Shown piece after piece: positions 19,182 to 27,534 of a DNA stretch of 64,000 nucleotides. The position numbers were made by a program, and so were the translations under genes. The DNA is from Rhodohalobacter barkolensis (lineage in GTDB: Bacteria > Bacteroidota > Rhodothermia > Balneolales > Balneolaceae): positions 310,001 through 374,000 of the forward strand of contig NZ_PISP01000003.1 of assembly GCF_002834295.1 (NCBI RefSeq), written 5' to 3'. The notes below the pieces were generated by a model. It was given only the letters and a program-made list of their open reading frames with translations, did no database searches and had not been told where the DNA came from. How positions within the stretch are numbered: the first letter of the stretch is position 1; every line of letters starts with the position of its first letter.

Positions 19182-19919
19182 TTATACCGTTAAGTCTTGT
19201 TCATTTTGAATAGGAATAGCTTGTTCCACTAATACAATCAATATGAGGATAACAACTGCAACATTTAACAATTCCGGAGATATGCCTGCAGTCAAAGACT
19301 CATTAAGTCTTGTGCTCTGATTTAGAAAATAGATCATCCTTCCAAAAATAACTGCGTAAAGAAAATAACCAGCCATGATCAATCCAAAAAAAGCGTAAAC
19401 TGCATATTTGAGTTCTTTGGTAAACAATTTTTGACCCTGACGAAATCTTAGTAAAGTCGCTGCAAATATGAGCAAACACAAAAGTAAATACCCTCCGGCA
19501 TGGTAAGCAAGCACCCAATTAAACTGAGACTTCCAAAATGATTTATTCTCGTCTGTAACCATAAAAGAAGGGTGACTAACAAGCCCGGGCATCAATATTC
19601 CGTTGGCCTCTAATTGATCTTCTGAAATCTTTTCGAAATCATTAATCGGGTAACTTAAACCTGTTATTGTAACATAAAATCGGGACCGCTGATCATAATT
19701 AGCAGAGTAATTTACTTTTGTAACATTTAGATATCCGATTTCATAGACCGACTGTTGATTGTCTGATACTTCACTTTCAAAAAAACCGTTTATCGCCTGA
19801 TACTTCTGGTAGCCGTTATATGCAATAAGTATCATCGCAAACCCCAAAAAGCCAAGAACTATTGTTTGAAATACAGATTTCGGAATAAAGTCACCCTCCA
19901 GATAATTTTTTCTGTTCAT
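19182..19919 (-). CDS. DUF2975-like membrane protein, long divergent copy
   Basis: A 245-residue protein with four predicted membrane helices (about 14-33, 120-145, 160-180 and 210-232) and a large loop after the first. The C-terminus ends in a degraded version of the family tail (NEQDLTV against QELKLTV in the neighbour). It is longer and more divergent than the next gene. It is encoded 2 bases before the HTH gene and 3 bases after the next DUF2975 gene, so the array is an operon. Confidence 0.7.
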   Translation of the reverse strand: MNRKNYLEGDFIPKSVFQTIVLGFLGFAMILIAYNGYQKYQAINGFFESEVSDNQQSVYEIGYLNVTKVNYSANYDQRSRFYVTITGLSYPINDFEKISEDQLEANGILMPGLVSHPSFMVTDENKSFWKSQFNWVLAYHAGGYLLLCLLIFAATLLRFRQGQKLFTKELKYAVYAFFGLIMAGYFLYAVIFGRMIYFLNQSTRLNESLTAGISPELLNVAVVILILIVLVEQAIPIQNEQDLTV

Positions 19920-19922
19920 ATT

Positions 19923-20543
19923 CTACACCGTAAGTTTTAATTCCTGATACATATCATGCCCTTTTTCAAATACTGCAGCCAAAGCAAAAAGCAATAGACC
20001 AAATACAAAACTTCCAAGTTCAAAATTCAGTCTTATTGAGATTTCATTAGCGACCATAAGTTCTTCAATGGGTACTATAAACAGCTGATACATAAGCCAT
20101 TCAAGAGGCTTGAAAGCAATGATCAAACCGGCAATAATTTTAAGTCGTTTGATGTTCATTTGGGTGAAAACCTGATCATTCCAGGCTGATTTTAGGATCA
20201 TCCGGAGTTGAAAAAAACCAAACAGAAATAATCCCAATCCAATAACCAAAGAGATCATCATTCCGACATAAAGGCCGAAGCGGTTATTCATGATATAATC
20301 CGGATTAAGGGAAGCTGTGGCTGAGTTAATGCTGATCATGGACGAGTCGATAGCTGTTTGAAGAGTAAGCTGATCAGCTTCTACCGGAATTTGAATATTT
20401 AAAGTCTCCAGCGTTAGACCAAAAGTATGTTTGGTAAAAATGGATCCAAGTATCAGTATTGCGACTCCACACAGTGCATACCACAGAAAGTTGATAATGG
20501 CGTATGAATAGTAAACTGAATTTCTGTCTTTGAGTGAATTCAT
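19923..20543 (-). CDS. DUF2975 family membrane protein
   Basis: This 206-residue protein fits the family best. It has four membrane helices, the cytoplasmic VFTQMNIKRLKIIAGLI stretch between helices 2 and 3, and the closing ALAAVFEKGHDMYQELKLTV. The family has no established biochemical function. Its usual partner, the small HTH regulator, is in the same operon. It starts 3 bases after the stop of the broken copy upstream. Confidence 0.85.
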   Translation of the reverse strand: MNSLKDRNSVYYSYAIINFLWYALCGVAILILGSIFTKHTFGLTLETLNIQIPVEADQLTLQTAIDSSMISINSATASLNPDYIMNNRFGLYVGMMISLVIGLGLFLFGFFQLRMILKSAWNDQVFTQMNIKRLKIIAGLIIAFKPLEWLMYQLFIVPIEELMVANEISIRLNFELGSFVFGLLLFALAAVFEKGHDMYQELKLTV

Positions 20544-20546
20544 AAC

Positions 20547-20916
20547 CTAAACCGTCAGTTTTTGTTCTTCGTAAATTTTACTCCCCTCTTCAATGATGTA
20601 GCCAAACAGCACGAGAATCATCCCCACCAAAATAAACTCATTCATATAGCCACTTGAACCACTAATCGCACTCCCCGATGCAGACAGTTCATCCCGGATC
20701 AAATAGGAAATGAGAAAGCCTCTGAGGTAGTAATAAATTCCAATTATCACCACTCGTATTTGAAATAGACTCTACAGGCATGCCTCCCACACCTCCATCA
20801 TGGATAAAAACAGCTAATGTGTAGGCCACAATAATTAACATCATCACTGCACCCAAGAGTGATAGAAACGCCAAACTACGAGGCAGTGAAAGTCCCTTTT
20901 CTACATTATGAATCAT
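20547..20916 (-). pseudogene. Broken DUF2975 gene (internal deletion with frameshift)
   Basis: Two overlapping frames carry opposite ends of one family member. The frame starting at 20916 encodes the N-terminus and first membrane helix (LAFLSLLGAVMMLIIVAYTLAVF) and then runs to a stop near 20689. The frame ending at 20547 encodes the last two helices and the family tail (FGYIIEEGSKIYEEQKLTV), with no ATG, only a GTG at 20753. The total of about 120 codons against 206 in the intact neighbour shows that the second helix and the RLKIIAG-type region are missing. The C-terminal piece could still be translated as a 68-residue fragment. Confidence 0.7.
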
Positions 20917-21136
20917 CTCATATCGAATTAGATCATAAATATCTCACTCCTATTATCAATAATTATTTATTGATATACAATAAATATTTGTCTTTTAAAG
21001 AAATTCCTAACGAATATATGCCTCATAGTTATCAGATGAATACTCCAGGTGAGTAGTTAAAAATATCCCAACCACTCGTGGCACGACTTTAAGGCGTGCC
21101 ACGAGTACAAAAGCATGATATCCGGGCAGTGTCTCA
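20917..21136. repeat. Intergenic region with a perfect 12-bp inverted repeat
   Basis: The segment ACTCGTGGCACG (21074-21085) is matched by CGTGCCACGAGT (21095-21106) around a 9-base loop. There is no T-run, so it is unlikely to be a simple terminator; the sequence looks like a mobile or dispersed hairpin. No gene is visible between the broken DUF2975 gene and the AMP nucleosidase terminator. Confidence 0.6.
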
Positions 21137-21172
21137 AACAAAAAAACCGGCAGACTCTTTCGAATCTGCCGG
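21137..21172 (-). terminator. Rho-independent terminator of the AMP nucleosidase gene
   Basis: The stem CCGGCAGA/TCTGCCGG with a 10-base loop is followed on the minus strand by seven or more T residues. It lies about 68 bases after the stop codon. Confidence 0.85.
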
Positions 21173-21239
21173 CTCTTAAATTGTAGATTAAAAATCTAAG
21201 CTTAACTCGCTTCTGGCCTCTTACCTCTCGCCAGTACCA

Positions 21240-22418
21240 TCATTCCGCTCCGCCCATCAGCGGCTCGTTTATAGCACGGATACTGGAGTTCGGCAATCCC
21301 TCCGGGTAGTGTGTTTTACTCAGGTCAAGTGCCTCAATGACCATTTTAAGATGCAGCTCTTTGGAGTTCTCGTAAAATGATTGAGCCGCACCGGTCAGTT
21401 TTGGCTTACCGTGAAGCGGTTTATCACTCACACAGAGCAGCGTAGCAAACGGTACACGGTAGCGATACCCATTGGTTGCCACCGTAGCCGACTCCATATC
21501 CACAGCCAGGCTGCGGCTGATGTGAATCTGCTCAACGGTTCTCTTTTTGATAAACTCCCAGTTTCGGTTAGCCGTCGTATACACGGTACCCAACCGATAC
21601 TCTCTTTCATATTTATCCATCACCTCTTTTAAATAGACGTTTAACAGATGATTTGGCGTGATCGGAATGTTGAGCGGTAATATGTCATCCAATACCTTAT
21701 CCTCGCGCATAAAACCGGTGGCTAGAACAAAATCGCCGATCTCCTGGTGATTTCTCAAACCGCCACAGTGACCCACCATCACCATCGCATCGGGGCGAAG
21801 AACAGCCACGTGATCAGAAATCGTTTTGGCGTTGGATGGCCCCACTCCCATGTTGATCAGTGTAACACCTTTATTATCGGGAAGTTTATGGTGATAAGCC
21901 GGCATCTGAACAGATCGGTCCGGTTTTACGCAGTCCGGATAGCGTGCGTTAAACACCTCCACATGCATATCGTAGTTAGTAAAAAGGATGTAGCGCTGAA
22001 AGTCCTGAGGTTTTGTGCCGGTGTAGTGTTCCAGCCTGTTCAGGGAAATATCGATCCGTTCCGGCGTAAAAAGGAAGAGCTTTTTCTGGGTGATATCCCA
22101 TTCATCCTCGTCGGCATTATCAAACAGGTTTGGGTCATTCATTTCAACACGCGGGCGTGATGGAAAAATCTTTACATCTGCACCTTTCTGCATCAGTTTT
22201 TTCATCTCGCGGGTCAGATACCAGCGATATGCATGAGGCAATGCCATCTCACCGGTTATGATTGGATTGTGCTCCGACCAAGACCTTTTAATCATCAGCT
22301 TTGGATAGTCTCCCTCATCATAGATTTTCTCCATCAAGTCGCATGCCTGATTTGCTAAATCATCGATTTCCTTTTCGTTGCTGATTGAGTCTTTCGTAAT
22401 TTCTAGTCGTTTATCCAT
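21240..22418 (-). CDS. amn: AMP nucleosidase
   Basis: AMP nucleosidase hydrolyses AMP to adenine and ribose 5-phosphate. The start chosen is the ATG at 22418 (MDKRLEITKDS, 392 residues); the longer frame adds a polar leader that runs into the divergent Nudix gene. The C-terminal half is a nucleoside-phosphorylase-like domain: INMGVGPSNAKTISDHVAVLRPDAMVMVGHCGGLR, then DMESATVATNGYRYRVPFATLLCVSDKPLHG with the conserved catalytic-region acid. The N-terminal part carries the family-specific KRSWSEHNPIITGEMALPHAYRWYL region. It is divergent from the Nudix gene with 13 bases between start codons. Confidence 0.93.
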   Translation of the reverse strand: MDKRLEITKDSISNEKEIDDLANQACDLMEKIYDEGDYPKLMIKRSWSEHNPIITGEMALPHAYRWYLTREMKKLMQKGADVKIFPSRPRVEMNDPNLFDNADEDEWDITQKKLFLFTPERIDISLNRLEHYTGTKPQDFQRYILFTNYDMHVEVFNARYPDCVKPDRSVQMPAYHHKLPDNKGVTLINMGVGPSNAKTISDHVAVLRPDAMVMVGHCGGLRNHQEIGDFVLATGFMREDKVLDDILPLNIPITPNHLLNVYLKEVMDKYEREYRLGTVYTTANRNWEFIKKRTVEQIHISRSLAVDMESATVATNGYRYRVPFATLLCVSDKPLHGKPKLTGAAQSFYENSKELHLKMVIEALDLSKTHYPEGLPNSSIRAINEPLMGGAE

Positions 22419-22431
22419 AAAAAGTTTACTG

Positions 22432-23001
22432 ATGAGTGATTCATTCAAATTTTCCAAGCCCAGATGGGAACTGCTCAAAGATAAGAAACTCTTTGAAACT
22501 CCCATTTTTTCTCTTCACCAATTAGAACTAAATCCGGCCGTTCAGGAATCCATTCATCCTTTCTATGTTTTGAAAGCTCCCGAATGGATTAACATGTTCC
22601 CGCTTACAGATAACAATGAGATCGTATTAGTGGAGCAATATCGCGTAGGAGTGGATGAAACCACCCTCGAGCTGCCCGGCGGAATGGTCGATCCGGGTGA
22701 ATCGCCTTTGGGTGCTGCTAAACGTGAGCTTCTGGAAGAGACCGGGTATAAATCTAATGAGTGGAAATTGATCGGAAAGACCAGTTCCAATCCGGCTATT
22801 CTGAACAACTTCACACATCTTTATATCGCCAAAAACTGCTCCTATACCGGCAGTAATAATCCCGACGGATCAGAAGATATCAAAGTGCATAAGATACCTC
22901 TGAATGATTTTCTGGAACTCGTGCGGGACGGCACAGTCCATCACGCCATCGTATTGGCTGCAGTAGCTCAGTTTCTTTTGAGTGAGGGTAGCAGCAGGTA
23001 G
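22432..23001 (+). CDS. Nudix hydrolase (ADP-ribose pyrophosphatase-like)
   Basis: With the ATG at 22432 (MSDSFKFSKPRWELL) the protein has 189 residues. The complete Nudix box spans about 84-106 (GMVDPGESPLGAAKRELLEETGY), preceded by TLELPGG, the arrangement of ADP-ribose/NDP-sugar pyrophosphatases. Its stop codon TAG (22999-23001) lies inside the first units of a heptamer tandem repeat, so the last residues (GSSR) are encoded by the repeat edge. The start is only 13 bases from the divergent amn start. Confidence 0.88.
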   Translation: MSDSFKFSKPRWELLKDKKLFETPIFSLHQLELNPAVQESIHPFYVLKAPEWINMFPLTDNNEIVLVEQYRVGVDETTLELPGGMVDPGESPLGAAKRELLEETGYKSNEWKLIGKTSSNPAILNNFTHLYIAKNCSYTGSNNPDGSEDIKVHKIPLNDFLELVRDGTVHHAIVLAAVAQFLLSEGSSR

Positions 23002-23063
23002 CAGGTAGCAGGTAGCAGGTAGCAGGTAGCAGGTAGCAGGTAGCAGGTAGCAGGTAGCAGGTA
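22994..23063 (+). repeat. Tandem repeat, ten copies of GCAGGTA
   Basis: Ten exact head-to-tail copies of a 7-base unit cover 70 bases, starting within the last codons of the Nudix gene. Because the unit is not a multiple of three, TAG appears in every frame within 21 bases, so changes in copy number cannot extend the upstream protein. A slipped-strand origin is likely. Confidence 0.95.
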
Positions 23064-23209
23064 AAGTATTTTTTAAGACCCCATTATGCAAAACCACTAC
23101 CTGATACTCCATACTTACTACTCAAAACCTGATACTCATATAAAGAACCCAATAGACAAACAGAGCCCTTTTTACTACCTTTCGGATCTCATTTAAAAAT
23201 CAGGAAAAC

Positions 23210-24403
23210 ATGATATCAAAGCGAGCCCAACAGCTATCACCATCAGAAACTTTAAAAATTACAGCACGAGCTAAAGAGTTAGCCAGAGAAGGTAAGTCGG
23301 TCATTTCTCTCAGCGCCGGCGAACCCGATTTTAAAACACCGGCACATATCTGTAATGCGGCCATTGAGGCTATTACAAATGGGTTCCACGGATACACCAT
23401 GAACACCGGAATGCCGGAACTTCGAGAGGCGATCAGCACCAAACTTAAAAAAGATAATCGCTTTCATTTCGAACCCAACCAGATCGTCTGCTCCAACGGT
23501 GCCAAGCAATCGATCGGGTTTACTCTGTTAGCCACAATTGATCCCGGGGACGAAGTGTTGATTCCCGCACCTTACTGGGTTTCATATCCGGAAATGGTAA
23601 AAATGGCAGATGGTAAACCGGTCATCATTAACACCACCTTTGCGAATAATTATAAACTTACTGCCGAGCAGCTTGAGGAGGCGATCACAGAAAAAACAAA
23701 AGCCCTGATCCTCTGTTCTCCGTCTAATCCTACCGGCGCCTGCTATACCAGAAATGAGCTCAAAGAGTTGGCCGATGTACTGAAAGATTATCCGGATCTT
23801 TTGATTATATCTGATGAGATTTATGAGTATATCGTTTTCGACCAGGATCACGTGAGTATTCTGAATGCAGCTCCTCAGTTGAAAGATCAAACTGTTATCA
23901 TCAACGGATTTTCGAAAGGGTTCGCAATGACGGGATGGAGATTGGGATACATGGCCGGTCCCAAGGAAATCGTGGATGCCGTGGCAAAAATTCAAAGTCA
24001 GGAAACTTCTGCCCCTTCTTCGATATCTCAAAAAGCGGGACTCGCCGCCTATACCGGCACAATGAAACCAATCCATGATATGCGCCAGGCATTTATGGAG
24101 CGTCGTGATTTCATCGTCAAAGAATTGAACTCGATGAATGGCGTTGAATGCTTTAAGCCATCCGGTGCATTTTACGTGTTCCCGGATGTTCACCAATTAC
24201 TTGGAAAAACAACCCCATCGGGTGAAAAAGTTAACACAACCACCAATCTTGCACTTTACCTGCTTGAAGATCATGGAGTAGCTACAGTTCCGGGGGATGC
24301 ATTCGGTGAACCAAACGGTCTGCGTCTCAGCTATGCCGCTTCCATGGAGAATTTAAAAGAAGCTGTTGTCAGACTGAAAAGCGGATTTGAACTGCTGAAA
24401 TAA
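23210..24403 (+). CDS. Pyridoxal-phosphate aminotransferase, aspartate aminotransferase type
   Basis: A 397-residue class I aminotransferase. It has SLSAGEPDFKTPAHI at the N-terminus, the NPTGACYTRNEL loop, ISDEIYEYIVF with the cofactor-contacting aspartate and tyrosine, and the Schiff-base lysine in INGFSKGFAMTGWRLGY. The type Ib architecture fits aspartate transaminase, though prephenate or alanine activity cannot be excluded. An AGGA Shine-Dalgarno sequence lies 5 bases before the ATG. It is the first gene of a + strand run through 26.5 kb. Confidence 0.92.
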   Translation: MISKRAQQLSPSETLKITARAKELAREGKSVISLSAGEPDFKTPAHICNAAIEAITNGFHGYTMNTGMPELREAISTKLKKDNRFHFEPNQIVCSNGAKQSIGFTLLATIDPGDEVLIPAPYWVSYPEMVKMADGKPVIINTTFANNYKLTAEQLEEAITEKTKALILCSPSNPTGACYTRNELKELADVLKDYPDLLIISDEIYEYIVFDQDHVSILNAAPQLKDQTVIINGFSKGFAMTGWRLGYMAGPKEIVDAVAKIQSQETSAPSSISQKAGLAAYTGTMKPIHDMRQAFMERRDFIVKELNSMNGVECFKPSGAFYVFPDVHQLLGKTTPSGEKVNTTTNLALYLLEDHGVATVPGDAFGEPNGLRLSYAASMENLKEAVVRLKSGFELLK

Positions 24404-24419
24404 TTCTGACAATCTTTTT

Positions 24420-24458
24420 TCGAATAGCAAAATGGCACAATTTCTGCTTTCTATTCGA
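24420..24458. other. 8-bp inverted repeat between the aminotransferase and fmdB-like genes
   Basis: TCGAATAG (24420-24427) and CTATTCGA (24451-24458) are perfect inverses with a 23-base spacer, in the 88-base gap before the FmdB-like gene. It may be a hairpin or an operator; it has no clear T-run after it. Confidence 0.4.
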
Positions 24459-24491
24459 GTAATTTATTAACCAAATTAAACTCTCAATACA

Positions 24492-24740
24492 ATGCCAACA
24501 TACGAGTATAAAAGAGAAGACGGATCCGTTTTTGAAGTTTTCCAAAGTATGAGCGATGACGCTCTGACTAACTGCCCCGAAACCGGACAACCGGTAAAAA
24601 GAATGATATCAGGTGGCGGCGGAGTCGTTTATAAAGGCACCGGCTTTTACAATACCGATTATAAAAACAAATCTGCTGCACCGGCTTGTGAACCTGCATC
24701 CGGTAGTGCGTGTGCCTGTTCTACAGAATCTGCTAATTAA
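24492..24740 (+). CDS. FmdB-family small protein lacking zinc-ribbon cysteines
   Basis: This 82-residue protein has the family frame MPTYEYK...FEVFQSMSD, VKRMISGGGGVVYKGTGFYNTDY. In the zinc-ribbon form the first CxxC sits where this protein has REDG (about 8-11), and the second knuckle is reduced to one cysteine (CPETGQ, C28), so zinc binding at that site is improbable. A cysteine- and alanine-rich tail (PACEPASGSACACS) follows. The family function is not settled. It is 8 bases upstream of the GbsR-type regulator gene. Confidence 0.85.
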   Translation: MPTYEYKREDGSVFEVFQSMSDDALTNCPETGQPVKRMISGGGGVVYKGTGFYNTDYKNKSAAPACEPASGSACACSTESAN

Positions 24741-24748
24741 CTCTATCT

Positions 24749-25336
24749 ATGGAAACTCCCAAATCTGATAATCACCGAAAAGCGATTGAACAATTTGTTC
24801 AGGTTTGGGGAGAAATGGCATCCGCCTGGGGAATAAACCGGACGATGGCTCAGATCCATGCGCTCCTCTACGCAGAGGGAGAACCATTGGATACGGACAC
24901 TATTATGGAACAGCTGAGCATCAGCCGCGGAAACGCCAACATGAACCTGCGTAATTTAATGCAGTGGAAACTGGTTCAAAAAGTTCACTATAAAGGCCAG
25001 CGAAAGGACTATTTTTCGGCTGAGCAGGATGTATGGACTATAGTCTCCCGAATCGTGGAAGAACGACAGCTGCGGGAAGTAGCCCCTATCAAACAAAACC
25101 TGGTAGATACACTTTCTATCATTGAGCACGAAAATGAGTTGAGCCGGGACGAAATCGAATTCAAAGAGAGAATTGATAACTTTGTTGAATTTCTTGAAAT
25201 GTTTGATCGATTCACCAAAGCGCTGCTTCCCTACATCAACAAAAAAAATCTCACTTTTCTAAAGCACCTGGTTAAGCTTGCGGAGGCTCATCAATCCCTG
25301 AAAGGAAGCAATCAAAAATCAACAGAGGATTCATAA
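24749..25336 (+). CDS. GbsR/MarR-type transcriptional regulator
   Basis: A 195-residue protein with a winged-helix domain: WGINRTMAQIHALLYAEGEPLDTDTIMEQLSISRGNANMNLRNLMQWKLVQKVHYKGQRKDYF (about 28-91). It is followed by a helical C-terminal region suited to dimerisation. GbsR-type members control osmoprotectant genes in Bacillus; no such gene is nearby, so the target is unknown. It is tightly spaced (8 bases after the FmdB-like gene, 5 bases before the YraN-like gene). Confidence 0.88.
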   Translation: METPKSDNHRKAIEQFVQVWGEMASAWGINRTMAQIHALLYAEGEPLDTDTIMEQLSISRGNANMNLRNLMQWKLVQKVHYKGQRKDYFSAEQDVWTIVSRIVEERQLREVAPIKQNLVDTLSIIEHENELSRDEIEFKERIDNFVEFLEMFDRFTKALLPYINKKNLTFLKHLVKLAEAHQSLKGSNQKSTEDS

Positions 25337-25341
25337 CCCAC

Positions 25342-25704
25342 ATGGCTAAAACCAGTAAAGAGATTGGCAATGAAGGTGAAGATATTGCGACGGCGTATCT
25401 TGAATCGAAAGACTGGCTAGTCTTTGACCGGAATTACTTTTTTGAAAAAGCAGAGGTTGATATCGTTGCCACCGACCGGAATTATATTATTTTTGTTGAA
25501 GTAAAATATCGGACCAATACCTACTTTGGTGAACCTGAAGATTTCATCACGCCTAAAAAAGAAGAAAATATCCGAAAAGCGGCTGAAGCGTGGCTTTATG
25601 AAAGAAAAATGGAAACCGCTGTTGCCCGGTTTGACGTTTTATCAATTGTGCAGGAAAGAAATGAAGCCCCTCAAATCAAACATTTTAAAGACGTTTTCAG
25701 ATAA
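25342..25704 (+). CDS. YraN/UPF0102 family nuclease-like protein
   Basis: A 120-residue protein with the restriction-endonuclease-like core of UPF0102: GNEGEDIATAYLESKDWLVFDRNYFFEKAEVDIVATDRNYIIFVEVKYRTNTYFGEP. The E, D and ExK residues (EDIA, EVDIV, FVEVKYR) of the nuclease motif are all present. The biochemical role is not well established. It lies in the compact run with GbsR and the acyltransferase. Confidence 0.9.
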   Translation: MAKTSKEIGNEGEDIATAYLESKDWLVFDRNYFFEKAEVDIVATDRNYIIFVEVKYRTNTYFGEPEDFITPKKEENIRKAAEAWLYERKMETAVARFDVLSIVQERNEAPQIKHFKDVFR

Positions 25705-25709
25705 ACAAA

Positions 25710-26546
25710 ATGTCCCTGTTTGATTGGCATCACACTATTTCCGTAATTGAATTAAAACTGGAACGGCACTCCTTATTGATGGCAAACAGCAGAACAAAGC
25801 TAACCCCGGCAGAATACTTGAGAAGTATTCTCTCTATTTTGGTTTTCTTTTTCATGCTGATAATAATGACACCCATCATTCTGCTTTTGCTGATCTTTTC
25901 CCTTGGCAGATTAAGCAGCTTTGTTGTTGAGAAAATTGCTCCTCTTATTGTTAAACCTGTATTTCCCGTAGCCGGAATTGACTTTAAGATCAAAAAACAT
26001 AGCGGAGAAATACACTATCCTGCCGTTTATATTATTAATCACAGTTCAACTTTAGATATACTTACCATACTTGCCTTGGGTCTGCCCAGGGTTCGGTTTG
26101 TAGCAAAATGGCAGCTTCAATACAATCCACTTTTTTTTCTGTTGGGAAGGTTAACCGGCCAGGTTTTTATTCGTCGCGAAAAGTCTGACAAAGCTGTTCA
26201 AACGCTTAAAAAAAATGTGAGCCGAATTAAACGAAATGGCCTTACGGTTATGCTCGCTCCCGAAGGATCGAGAAAACATCCCGGTATCATTGGCCCTTTT
26301 AAAAAGGGTCCGTTTCGGATGGCACTGGATTTACAATACCCAATTGTTCCGATCTACTTTGAAGGAAACCGAGAGTTAAGCGAGGGAGGTTTTTTGCTTA
26401 CAAAAACCGGAAGTGCAACCGCACATATTTATCCTCCAATTGATACTTCAGATTGGGATTTAGACAATCTGGATAAGAAAATTGATCAAGTAAGAGACCT
26501 TTACATGAAATGGGCAGGCGTAACGGAAGAGACGAATAACAAATAA
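25710..26546 (+). CDS. 1-acyl-sn-glycerol-3-phosphate acyltransferase (PlsC-like)
   Basis: A 278-residue membrane protein. A hydrophobic N-terminal segment (about 40-68) precedes an acyltransferase domain with the HX4D motif in NHSSTLDI and the glycerophosphate-binding APEGSRKHPG, with FKKGPFRMALDLQYPIVPIYFEG after it. It transfers an acyl chain to lysophosphatidate in membrane lipid synthesis. The frame opens 5 bases after the upstream stop; an internal ATG at 25779 (MANSRTKLTPAEYL) would remove 23 residues and is an equally possible start. Confidence 0.88.
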   Translation: MSLFDWHHTISVIELKLERHSLLMANSRTKLTPAEYLRSILSILVFFFMLIIMTPIILLLLIFSLGRLSSFVVEKIAPLIVKPVFPVAGIDFKIKKHSGEIHYPAVYIINHSSTLDILTILALGLPRVRFVAKWQLQYNPLFFLLGRLTGQVFIRREKSDKAVQTLKKNVSRIKRNGLTVMLAPEGSRKHPGIIGPFKKGPFRMALDLQYPIVPIYFEGNRELSEGGFLLTKTGSATAHIYPPIDTSDWDLDNLDKKIDQVRDLYMKWAGVTEETNNK

Positions 26547-26575
26547 AAAAGCACCCCGTAAGTCAGAGTGCTTTT
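26547..26575. terminator. Bidirectional terminator between convergent genes
   Basis: AAAAGCAC/GTGCTTTT forms an 8-bp stem with a 13-base loop and A/T runs on both sides. It overlaps the end of the acyltransferase operon and lies 24 bases beyond the stop of the convergent small gene. Confidence 0.75.
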
Positions 26576-26598
26576 AAAAATGAGCTTGACGATAAAAT

Positions 26599-26850
26599 CT
26601 ATTTTTCTCTATAGAAGTAAATTTTTTTGTTATTGGCGTCTTTGCCGCTCTTTATTTTCACATTATTTTCCTGATTGTACTGATATACTGCCGTCCGCAT
26701 CGAGTTTACACTCTTTTCATTAGTATAGCTAACCTCAACAGCCTGACCTCCGGGTTCCAGTTTATCCAGGGCATCCATCAGCGGTTTAAACTTAGAAGAC
26801 CTTCTTTTACTTGACTGAACTTGAGAACGTTTTACAAATTTAATATCCAT
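26599..26850 (-). CDS. Small basic hypothetical protein
   Basis: This 83-residue protein is rich in lysine, arginine and serine (FVKRSQVQSSKRRSSKF) and ends in KDANNKKIYFYREK. A middle stretch (LMDALDKLEPGGQAVEVSYTNEKSVNSMRTAVYQYNQENNVKIKSG) reads as a compact alpha/beta fold with a helix ending in TAVYQYNQ, suggestive of a nucleic-acid-binding domain, but I recognise no family. Codon use looks normal and a terminator follows it, which supports a real gene. Confidence 0.6.
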   Translation of the reverse strand: MDIKFVKRSQVQSSKRRSSKFKPLMDALDKLEPGGQAVEVSYTNEKSVNSMRTAVYQYNQENNVKIKSGKDANNKKIYFYREK

Positions 26851-27138
26851 CTTATTATTTTATTATTTTTAATAATTCAGTGTTCAAATATATAAAAGGT
26901 TTTCGCATTTGACCATCAGATTAAATTAATTTTTACAATCTATTCCAAAAGTCAAATCAACACTCATCTTAATTGGAATTCATATAATTCAAAATCAGGC
27001 AGTTAGAAACTTTTTTTAATATTGTTTTCAAAAAAACTGTTAGATAATAAATATTCTATATTTCTTTTTTGTGTATTTTTAGCCTGTTGCGATTCCCTGA
27101 AGTAACGTCCATGAAACCGAAACCAGCACTATTCAATC

Positions 27139-27534
27139 ATGCTTGAAACTACCCGACAAAATTATAAACTGATTGCCATTTTTATTTCTACACTGGCGGC
27201 TGGAATTCCTTTGTGGACGCAAACCGGAACTGCTGTAGATTTCACCGCTCCTTCGTTTTTAATTGCCTGGGGTGTATTGGGAATCATCGCTTCATTTGTA
27301 ACACTGATTGTAGTCAATCTTAAATCCAAAGATATGATTTCAAGTTTTATTATTGGATACATGCTTGCTGTTATTGTCTATTTTGTCAGTCGTATACTCA
27401 TTTCAAATATGATTCACAGTCAATTTATTCTCTCACTTGCCCTTGCCATTGGATTTGGAATAGTAACCGGATGGATTGGGACATTTATCTGGAGCAAAGT
27501 CAAAAAGAAGAAGAGAATCAAGAAAGGGAAGTAG
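27139..27534 (+). CDS. Small four-helix membrane protein, unknown function
   Basis: This 131-residue protein has four hydrophobic segments (about 11-25, 41-60, 69-90 and 98-120) and a strongly basic C-terminus (KVKKKKRIKKGK), which places the tail in the cytoplasm. I do not recognise the family. It is preceded by about 290 bases with no visible gene and followed by about 400 more. Confidence 0.65.
   Translation: MLETTRQNYKLIAIFISTLAAGIPLWTQTGTAVDFTAPSFLIAWGVLGIIASFVTLIVVNLKSKDMISSFIIGYMLAVIVYFVSRILISNMIHSQFILSLALAIGFGIVTGWIGTFIWSKVKKKKRIKKGK

Noticed and set aside
22994-23063. Possible CRISPR array
   Set aside because: The heptamers are contiguous without spacers, and no cas gene is present in the window.
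22870-23112. An 80-codon minus-strand frame with repeated LPATCYL units
   Set aside because: The repeat is only the translation of the GCAGGTA heptamers; no start signal or homologue pattern supports a protein.
23582-24196. A 204-codon frame on the minus strand
   Set aside because: It is antisense to the aminotransferase gene, with low-complexity composition typical of shadow frames.
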